Assembly: GCA_017939855.1 (NCBI GenBank)
Contig: JAGAZW010000160.1
Span: 1 to 6,053, forward strand
Origin: Clostridia bacterium
Lineage (GTDB): Bacteria; Bacillota; Clostridia; Oscillospirales; Acutalibacteraceae
Direction of reading: 5' to 3'
DNA: 6,053 bases
The notes under the pieces were generated by a model. The model made no database searches, was not told the DNA's origin, and worked only from the letters and a program-made list of their open reading frames with translations. This document shows positions 1 through 4,717 of this stretch, in pieces (within the stretch, counting starts at the first letter, position 1; every line of letters begins with the position of its first letter). Position numbers and translations under genes: made by a program.

Positions 1-719
1 GCTGTAAAACCATAGATTTTTCGCACGTCATCCATAAAATCGAGCATAATCTGTGCAGCATCACAAAATGGCTCAGAATCAAAAATCTGAGAACCGATAT
101 GACAATGAAAACCGCGCAGATCGATATTTTCACAACTTAAAGCATTTGCTACAGCTTTAAACGCCATACCTGTCTCGATAGCGAAACCGAACTTTGATTC
201 AACAGAACCGGTAGAAATTTTTTTATGAGTATGAGGATCTATTCCGGGGCAAATGCGCAGCATAACCTTTTGAATGAGCTTTAACTCCCCTGCTATACGG
301 TTTACCGCCTCGATTTCCTCAAAAGAATCAACAACAAAATGCCCTACATTTGACTGCATGGCAAAACGGATATCTTTGTCGGTTTTGTTATTGCCGTGAA
401 AAAAACAATCCTCCATAGGAAAACCGGCCTTTAATGCTGTATAGAGTTCGCCGCACGATACCACGTCTATATGAATTTTTTCTTCCTTTGCGATTTCATA
501 TATCCTTTTGCACGAAAACGCTTTACTGGCAAATTCCGGAACCGAGCCTTGCGGAAAAAACTCAGCTAAAGCGTCACGATATTCCGACATCCTTGCACGT
601 ATCAATCGCTCATCCATAACATAAAGAGGAGTTTCGTACTGTTGGGCAAGGTCTAAAGTATCATGACCCGAAAACTCTAAATGACCATTTTCATTTACCA
701 AAATATTATCACAAATCAT
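1..719 (-). CDS. lysA: Diaminopimelate decarboxylase, N-terminal 239 residues (3' end beyond window)
   Basis: LysA is a PLP-dependent, fold-type III enzyme that decarboxylates meso-diaminopimelate to L-lysine in the cytosol, the last step of lysine synthesis. Translating the minus strand from ATG (719-717) gives an unbroken frame to the window edge. Family landmarks are in order: the PLP-lysine motif FASKA (Lys66), HGNNKTDKD at 109-117, the ICPGIDPHTH segment at 157-166, the STGSVESKFGF stretch at 169-179 and HCHIGSQIFD at 205-214. These cover the first part of the alanine-racemase-like barrel. The family is usually about 420 residues, so roughly 180 are missing, including the C-terminal beta domain and the catalytic Cys. 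An AGGTG ribosome site (730-726) lies six bases before the ATG. The start is only 12 bp after the dapA stop, so the two genes are almost certainly one operon under the upstream lysine riboswitch. Homologous decarboxylases (ornithine/arginine, NspC) are less likely given the STG...SKFG and HCHIGSQ matches. Confidence 0.95.
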   Translation of the reverse strand, partial: MICDNILVNENGHLEFSGHDTLDLAQQYETPLYVMDERLIRARMSEYRDALAEFFPQGSVPEFASKAFSCKRIYEIAKEEKIHIDVVSCGELYTALKAGFPMEDCFFHGNNKTDKDIRFAMQSNVGHFVVDSFEEIEAVNRIAGELKLIQKVMLRICPGIDPHTHKKISTGSVESKFGFAIETGMAFKAVANALSCENIDLRGFHCHIGSQIFDSEPFCDAAQIMLDFMDDVRKIYGFT

Positions 720-731
720 TTAAAACACCTA

Positions 732-1619
732 TTATATTTTTATGCCTATTTTCTGCATTTCGTCAAACAATACCTTTTTATGCTCCTGCTCCATTACAGT
801 TAAAGGCAGACGCAAATATTCTTCACAAAAGCCCATCTTGGCCATAGCAGATTTTACCGGAATCGGATTTACCTCGCTGAAAAGTGCATGTACTAAGGGC
901 AAGAACTCAAGCTGCATTTTTGCAGCCTCGGTATAGTTGCCTTCTAATGCTAATTTACACATAAGGGATGTTTCTTTGGGTAAAAGGTTGGAAAGCACCG
1001 AAATACAGCCCTTGCCGCCCAAAGACATTATCGGAACGGTCTGGTCATCGTTGCCGGAATAAATATCGATACTGCCCTTTGTTAAAGCAGCAATATCCGC
1101 AACCTGAGTAATATTACCCGATGCCTCTTTAATTCCACTGATATTGGGATGTTCGCTGAGCTCCAAAACGGTTTTTGCTTCAATATTAACGCCTGTTCTT
1201 GAGGGAACATTATAAAGAATTACGGGAGCTGTTGATTTGTCCGCAATAGTAGAAAACATTTTCACAAGACCCTTTTGGGTTGCTTTGTTATAATAGGGTG
1301 TAACTAAAAGTACTCCGTCGACCCCTACTTTACAAGCATGCTGTGTAAGTTCAACTGCATATGCTGTATCGTTAGACCCGGTTCCTGCAATAACGGGAAC
1401 CCTCCCGGCAACCTTCTTTACTGCATATTCAATAGCGCCTTTATGCTCATCATCAGTGAGTGTTGAAGATTCTCCTGTAGTACCACAGACAACTATTCCG
1501 TCAATACCTTCATTTACCTGCCATTCAATTAATCTGCCAAAAGCGTCATAATCAATGCCGCCATCGGTCAAAGGCGTAACTATAGCTGTTGCAGCACCTG
1601 TAAATACTGTTTTTTTCAT
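732..1619 (-). CDS. dapA: 4-hydroxy-tetrahydrodipicolinate synthase
   Basis: DapA condenses pyruvate with aspartate semialdehyde to form hydroxy-tetrahydrodipicolinate, the first committed step towards diaminopimelate and lysine. From ATG 1619 the protein is 295 residues, close to the family's usual ~292. Active-site residues are all present, about three positions later than in E. coli: GTTGES with Thr47/Thr48, TPYYNK with Tyr109/Tyr110, the LYNVPSRTG motif with Tyr136 and Arg141, and Schiff-base Lys164 in GIKEASGN. The frame stays open upstream to a TTG at 1637. I chose the ATG because the ribosome site AAGGGG (1634-1629) sits nine bases before it and would otherwise be inside the gene. At the lysine allosteric site, the equivalents of E. 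coli His56 and Asn80 are kept (His59, Asn83). The equivalents of His53 and Glu84 are Asp56 and Tyr87, so the strength of feedback inhibition is uncertain. It is the first gene after the lysine riboswitch and is followed 12 bp later by lysA. Confidence 0.97.
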   Translation of the reverse strand: MKKTVFTGAATAIVTPLTDGGIDYDAFGRLIEWQVNEGIDGIVVCGTTGESSTLTDDEHKGAIEYAVKKVAGRVPVIAGTGSNDTAYAVELTQHACKVGVDGVLLVTPYYNKATQKGLVKMFSTIADKSTAPVILYNVPSRTGVNIEAKTVLELSEHPNISGIKEASGNITQVADIAALTKGSIDIYSGNDDQTVPIMSLGGKGCISVLSNLLPKETSLMCKLALEGNYTEAAKMQLEFLPLVHALFSEVNPIPVKSAMAKMGFCEEYLRLPLTVMEQEHKKVLFDEMQKIGIKI

Positions 1620-1628
1620 TTTTTCTTT

Positions 1629-1634
1629 CCCCTT
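1629..1634 (-). promoter_or_regulatory. dapA ribosome binding site
   Basis: AAGGGG on the minus strand, nine bases before ATG 1619-1617. It decides the start: the alternative in-frame TTG at 1637 has only the terminator's T-run upstream and would place this site inside the coding region. Confidence 0.8.
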
Positions 1635-1635
1635 C

Positions 1636-1666
1636 AAAATAAAAAATAGCCGACTTTTTCGGCTAT
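1636..1666 (-). terminator. Intrinsic terminator of the lysine riboswitch (attenuator)
   Basis: On the minus strand ATAGCCGA (1666-1659) pairs perfectly with TCGGCTAT (1653-1646) around a five-base loop. A T6-A-T4 run (down to 1636) follows. This is a typical Rho-independent terminator placed between the aptamer and the dapA ribosome site. Its 5' arm shares 1662-1666 with the antiterminator, so only one of the two can form. It should form when lysine stabilises the aptamer's P1 helix. Confidence 0.92.
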
Positions 1667-1720
1667 CAAAATCAGAAAACTGAACCTAATATTCAGCAGA
1701 TATTTTTCTGTTTTGATAGC
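1662..1720 (-). promoter_or_regulatory. Antiterminator helix of the dapA-lysA leader
   Basis: The 3' strand of aptamer helix P1 and what follows (minus strand 1719-1704, CTATCAAAACAGAAAA) pairs along its whole length with 1679-1663 (TTTTCTGATTTTGATAG), apart from one bulged A. One more G-C pair (1720:1662) extends it. Inside the loop, CTGAA and TTCAG can form a further five pairs. Forming this helix consumes both the P1 3' strand (1715-1719) and the first bases of the terminator (1662-1666). This is the pairing expected of a transcriptional OFF switch: without lysine the antiterminator forms and dapA-lysA is transcribed. Confidence 0.85.
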
Positions 1721-1876
1721 TCTCCGCAGCTTAACTGCGACAGTAAAACAGATATTATTCCGTTCTACCAGCACCGATTATGCCTAACCGAAACTTCGGC
1801 GACTGTACCTTTCATACACCGCATAACCCTGCCGGATATTCACAGCGTATTACTCTTTACAAACCGCACCTCTATC
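1715..1876 (-). promoter_or_regulatory. Lysine riboswitch (L-box) aptamer
   Basis: Read on the minus strand, the element starts with GATAGAGGTGCG (1876-1865). It contains GAAAGG (1813-1808) and GCCGAAG (1800-1794), then CTGTC and GGAGAGCTATC near its 3' end (to 1715). These are the conserved landmarks, in the right order and spacing, of the L-box family that binds L-lysine. P1 is formed by GATAG (1876-1872) and CTATC (1719-1715). The span of about 160 nt fits the usual five-helix aptamer. It lies between a strong promoter and dapA, with an overlapping antiterminator and terminator, so lysine should cause premature termination. The lysine biosynthesis genes downstream agree with this ligand. 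Confidence 0.96.
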
Positions 1877-1888
1877 TTTTACAACGAT

Positions 1889-1917
1889 ATATTATCACAA
1901 CATATATATTTTGTCAA
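1889..1917 (-). promoter_or_regulatory. Promoter of the riboswitch-dapA-lysA unit
   Basis: On the minus strand there is a perfect -35 TTGACA (1917-1912), a 17-bp AT-rich spacer, and a -10 TAATAT (1894-1889) preceded by TGA, an extended -10 motif. Transcription would start near 1882, a few bases before the P1 helix at 1876, and give a leader of about 260 nt. The -35 begins only four bases after the stop codon of the upstream gene. Confidence 0.85.
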
Positions 1918-1921
1918 CTGT

Positions 1922-2326
1922 TTATTTTCTTACCGTTACTTTAAACTCATTTGAGCATTTCGGACATACCGTTTTATGCTTACCGGGTCTTCTCGGAAGA
2001 CGCAATACTGCGTGACACTTTGGACACTTTTTGTATATATGTGTTATATCTGCGGCCCGTCTGATACGAACATCTCTTTTATTCTTAATGGTCTTAATCC
2101 AACCTGTAACAAAGCGATTTTCCTTTGAGCGAGCAGTGATATTGCGTGAAAACATACGAAAAATTCCAAAAATCATCAACAGATAAACTATGAGCTGTAC
2201 TATCCAAGAACGCAAGAAAACATTGACAACCGCAAGTATGGACGATACTGCAAAAATAATGTAAAATAGCTTATCGACACCATATCTTCCATTCATCATT
2301 TGCGCCAGTCTATACATAAATCTCAT
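1922..2326 (-). CDS. Small membrane protein with C-terminal zinc ribbon, function unknown
   Basis: I do not recognise this gene as a named family. The 134-residue protein has two hydrophobic segments, about 19-37 and 42-59, joined by a very short turn with an Arg, so it looks like a membrane hairpin. A basic region follows (about 61-100, rich in Lys/Arg). The end carries two CPKC motifs (101-104 and 121-124), 16 residues apart, which is the pattern of a four-cysteine zinc ribbon. The C-terminal part resembles zinc-ribbon tails that bind nucleic acid or protein, and the charge distribution suggests it is cytoplasmic. The ATG at 2326 is preceded at eight bases by AAGGAG (2340-2335 region), better placed than the next ATG at 2317. 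The gene is divergent from hppA. No terminator separates it from the lysine riboswitch promoter just downstream. The coding call is firm; any function is a guess. Confidence 0.88.
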   Translation of the reverse strand: MRFMYRLAQMMNGRYGVDKLFYIIFAVSSILAVVNVFLRSWIVQLIVYLLMIFGIFRMFSRNITARSKENRFVTGWIKTIKNKRDVRIRRAADITHIYKKCPKCHAVLRLPRRPGKHKTVCPKCSNEFKVTVRK

Positions 2327-2362
2327 TCTGTTTTCTCCTTAGCAAAACATTTAAACTCCGAT

Positions 2363-2377
2363 AGTATATTCTATACT
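2363..2377. repeat. Short inverted repeat in the divergent intergenic region
   Basis: AGTATA and TATACT flank a three-base centre, a 15-bp perfect inverted repeat. It overlaps the candidate -10 of the zinc-ribbon gene, a place where a repressor could sit. In DNA this AT-rich such repeats also arise by chance, so the operator reading is tentative. Confidence 0.35.
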
Positions 2378-2399
2378 CACTCTGTTTGATATTTGTTAA
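2370..2399 (-). promoter_or_regulatory. Candidate promoter for the zinc-ribbon membrane gene
   Basis: Minus strand TTAACA (2399-2394), an 18-bp spacer and TATAGA (2375-2370) give a moderate sigma-A match about 45 bp before the ATG. The -10 is weak (four of six), and neighbouring AT-rich hexamers could serve instead. No better candidate was seen between the gene and hppA. Confidence 0.35.
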
Positions 2400-2444
2400 T
2401 AAATCGTGAAAAATAAACAAATTTAATTTTTATTGAAAATATTC

Positions 2445-2473
2445 TTGATTAAATAGTCACAAAATGTTATAAT
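2445..2473 (+). promoter_or_regulatory. Promoter of hppA
   Basis: TTGATT (2445-2450), a 17-bp spacer and a consensus TATAAT (2468-2473). Transcription should begin near 2480, giving a leader of about 55 nt. The run of A and T tracts just upstream (about 2411-2444) could act as an UP element, in keeping with strong expression. Confidence 0.75.
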
Positions 2474-2496
2474 ATTGTTCATCCATAAGAGTGGGT

Positions 2497-2512
2497 ACTA
2501 AAAGATTTTAGT
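2497..2512 (+). repeat. Inverted repeat / small hairpin in the hppA leader
   Basis: ACTAAAA (2497-2503) and TTTTAGT (2506-2512) are perfect complements around a GA centre. In RNA this would be a weak six-pair hairpin with a four-base loop. It ends nine bases before the ribosome site (AAGGA, 2522-2526). It could equally be a DNA operator just downstream of the start of transcription. It lacks a T-run, so it is not a terminator. Confidence 0.4.
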
Positions 2513-2535
2513 TCAAAAGGGAAGGATTTGATACA

Positions 2536-4623
2536 ATGAAAGAGTATTCCGCATTTTTAACCCTTGCCGGTGCTTTGTTTGCACTTATCTTCGCTTTAGT
2601 TACCGCAAAAAAAGTAATGAAATTTGATGAAGGTAACGATTTGATGAAGAAAATTTCACACTCGATAAAATCGGGAGCTAACGCATATCTTAAACGTCAA
2701 TATACCGTTGTTTTGGTCTTCTTCAGCGCAATGTTTGTTATCCTCGGTGTTTTGGCAGCGCTTAATATGCTGACCTGGTTCGTTCCCTTCGCTTTCCTTT
2801 CGGGAGGTTTCTTCTCAGGGCTTTCAGGCTTTATCGGTATGAAAATTGCTACCTCTGCCAATGCCCGTACTGCCAACGCTTGTCAAAACGGTCTAAACAA
2901 AGGTTTAAGAGTTGCCTTTAACGCCGGTTCTGTTATGGGCTTTACCGTTGTCGGTCTTGGACTTTTTGACATTTCAGTTTGGTTTATACTTCTAAAATAT
3001 GCATTTAAACTTGACCCTGTTTCAATTACCTCCGCTATGCTTACCTTTGGTATGGGCGCTTCTTCTATGGCACTCTTTGCAAGAGTTGGCGGTGGAATCT
3101 TCACAAAGGCTGCCGACGTTGGCGCAGACCTTGTTGGTAAGGTTGAAGCAGGTATTCCTGAAGACGACCCGAGAAATCCTGCAGTTATTGCCGATAACGT
3201 TGGTGATAACGTTGGCGACGTAGCAGGTATGGGTGCTGACCTTTATGAATCCTATGTGGGTTCAATAATTTCTGCTATGGCTTTGGGTGTTACCGCTTTC
3301 CAAAAAAATTCTTTAGGTGCGCTTTCTGTTCCTCTACTCATTGCGGCAGCAGGTATACTTTGTTCTATAATCGGTACCTTCTTTGTTCGTACAAAAGAAA
3401 ACGCTACTCAAAAACAGCTTCTTTCCTCCTTGAGCAGAGGTACCAATTTCAGCGCAATAGTAATCGCTATAGTTTCCTTCCCTATTGTATGGTTCCTGCT
3501 TGACAAAAAAGATACCATCGGCATTTATTTTGCAATTATTGCCGGTCTTTTGGCAGGTGTACTTATTGGTCGCTGCACCGAATATTTCACCTCTGATTCT
3601 TATAAGCCTACTAAAAAACTCGCTGCAAAATCCGAAACAGGCAGTGCAACAATTATAATAGGCGGTTTGGGATTAGGTATGCTTTCTACCGCACTTCCCA
3701 TTATCATAGTTGCAATTTGTATACTTATTGCCTACTTCGTATCAGGCGGTAAGAGCGACGCAAACTTAGGACTCTACGGAATTGCTCTTTCGGCTGTAGG
3801 AATGCTTTCTACTCTGGGTATAACACTTGCTACCGATGCTTACGGTCCTGTTGCCGATAATGCAGGCGGCATTGCAGAGATGTCCGGTCTTGATCCGTCT
3901 GTCAGAGAGCGCACAGATGCTCTTGACTCTTTAGGAAACACAACTGCCGCTACCGGTAAAGGTTTTGCAATAGGCTCGGCTGCCCTTACAGCATTGGCAC
4001 TTATGGCATCCTATATTAACAAGGTAAAAGAAATAAATCCTGAGGCAACCCTTAATTTCAGTCTTATGAATCCTACAGTTTTAGTAGGTCTGTTTATAGG
4101 CGCATGTCTGCCCTTCATCTTTGCCGCTTTCACTATGGAATCTGTTGGCAAAGCTGCTCAATCGGTAGTTATTGAGGTTAGAAGACAGTTTAAAGAAATT
4201 ACCGGTCTTATGGACGGTAAAGCAGAGGCTGACTATGCATCCTGCGTTGACCTTTGTACCAAGGCAAGTCTTAAAGAAATGATTTTACCAACTGTTGTTG
4301 CCGTTGTTGCACCTGTTGTTACCGGTATGGTTTTAGGCTTTAACGGAGTTGTTGGTATGCTTGCAGGCGCTACCGCTTCAGGCTTCTTACTTGCAATATT
4401 TATGTCTAACTCGGGTGGTGCTTGGGATAACGCTAAAAAGTACATAGAGAGTGGTGTGCACGACGGCAAAGGCGGTTCTCAACACAAGGCAGCCGTTGTC
4501 GGTGACACTGTGGGAGACCCCTTTAAAGATACCTCAGGTCCTGCAATAAACATTCTTATAAAACTTCTTTCTATGGTTTCCATCGTTTTTGCAGCCCTCG
4601 TTGTAAACTACAGCTTATTCTAA
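2536..4623 (+). CDS. hppA: Membrane-bound ion-pumping pyrophosphatase (K+-dependent; Na+ or Na+/H+ type likely)
   Basis: This integral membrane enzyme (family architecture about 16 helices, working as a dimer) hydrolyses cytosolic PPi and uses the energy to export cations. The 695-residue product is of normal length, and its last ~70 residues show the family's strong C-terminal conservation. The catalytic motifs are intact: KAADVGADLVGK (191-202, Asp194, Asp198), EDDPRNPAVIADNVGDNVGD (209-228), NSGGAWDNAKK (625-635) and GDTVGDPFKD (656-665). In GNTTAATGKG (467-476) the position that is Lys in K+-independent enzymes is Ala471, so this belongs to the K+-dependent class. Glu238 in ADLYESY sits at the gate position used by Na+-pumping members, so Na+ or mixed Na+/H+ transport is inferred, not proven. 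The ATG has AAGGA nine bases upstream. The gene is monocistronic: its own promoter precedes it and a strong terminator follows. Codon third positions favour T, typical of a well-expressed gene. Confidence 0.97.
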   Translation: MKEYSAFLTLAGALFALIFALVTAKKVMKFDEGNDLMKKISHSIKSGANAYLKRQYTVVLVFFSAMFVILGVLAALNMLTWFVPFAFLSGGFFSGLSGFIGMKIATSANARTANACQNGLNKGLRVAFNAGSVMGFTVVGLGLFDISVWFILLKYAFKLDPVSITSAMLTFGMGASSMALFARVGGGIFTKAADVGADLVGKVEAGIPEDDPRNPAVIADNVGDNVGDVAGMGADLYESYVGSIISAMALGVTAFQKNSLGALSVPLLIAAAGILCSIIGTFFVRTKENATQKQLLSSLSRGTNFSAIVIAIVSFPIVWFLLDKKDTIGIYFAIIAGLLAGVLIGRCTEYFTSDSYKPTKKLAAKSETGSATIIIGGLGLGMLSTALPIIIVAICILIAYFVSGGKSDANLGLYGIALSAVGMLSTLGITLATDAYGPVADNAGGIAEMSGLDPSVRERTDALDSLGNTTAATGKGFAIGSAALTALALMASYINKVKEINPEATLNFSLMNPTVLVGLFIGACLPFIFAAFTMESVGKAAQSVVIEVRRQFKEITGLMDGKAEADYASCVDLCTKASLKEMILPTVVAVVAPVVTGMVLGFNGVVGMLAGATASGFLLAIFMSNSGGAWDNAKKYIESGVHDGKGGSQHKAAVVGDTVGDPFKDTSGPAINILIKLLSMVSIVFAALVVNYSLF

Positions 4624-4630
4624 AACTATT

Positions 4631-4658
4631 AAGTCCGAGAGAAATCTCGGACTTTTTT
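4631..4658 (+). terminator. Intrinsic terminator after hppA
   Basis: AAGTCCGAGA (4631-4640) and TCTCGGACTT (4645-4654) form a perfect ten-pair stem closed by a GAAA tetraloop and followed by T residues to 4658. It starts seven bases after the hppA stop codon. It insulates hppA from comM, whose promoter begins directly afterwards. Confidence 0.95.
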
Positions 4659-4677
4659 ATTTACAATACTTGTAAAT
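4659..4677. promoter_or_regulatory. Perfect 19-bp palindrome over the comM promoter (candidate operator)
   Basis: ATTTACAATACTTGTAAAT consists of two eight-base arms that are exact reverse complements around a three-base centre. It covers the -35 element and the first 12 bases of the spacer of the comM promoter, the usual location for a repressor dimer. I do not recognise the half-site (TTGTAAAT) as the operator of a known regulator. It has no T-run and is separate from the hppA terminator, so a terminator role is unlikely. Confidence 0.55.
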
Positions 4678-4688
4678 GGTTGTATAAT
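4660..4688 (+). promoter_or_regulatory. Promoter of comM
   Basis: TTTACA (4660-4665, five of six), exactly 17 bp of spacer, then a consensus TATAAT (4683-4688). Transcription would start near 4695, leaving a leader of about 23 nt before the ATG. The -35 begins two bases after the hppA terminator T-run. Confidence 0.82.
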
Positions 4689-4717
4689 TAAAGCAACAAC
4701 TTTTAAGGGGATTAAAA

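Noticed and set aside
434..619. Small plus-strand open frame of 61 codons
   Set aside because: It lies wholly antisense to lysA, whose protein matches its family throughout. It has no recognisable domain.
742..936. Plus-strand open frame of 64 codons
   Set aside because: Antisense shadow of the dapA 3' end; its sequence has no domain signature.
1620..1637. Upstream in-frame TTG start that would add six residues to DapA
   Set aside because: It has no ribosome site, lies against the attenuator's T-run, and would put the good AAGGGG site inside the gene. ATG 1619 gives the usual family length.
3187..3222. Near-repeated GATAACGTTGG-like words in hppA
   Set aside because: They encode the conserved NVGDNVGD catalytic motif, not a DNA repeat.
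2883..3223. Two open frames overlapping hppA (minus 2883-3104, plus 2999-3223)
   Set aside because: Both are shadows within the strongly conserved hppA reading frame and have no independent ribosome site or motif.
4233..4469. Minus-strand open frame of 78 codons under the hppA 3' end
   Set aside because: Alternate-frame shadow; proline/threonine-rich translation is what the antisense of this hydrophobic coding region gives.
4631..4654. Possible bidirectional action of the hppA terminator
   Set aside because: The minus-strand side has no adequate T-run after the stem and no minus-strand gene runs into it.
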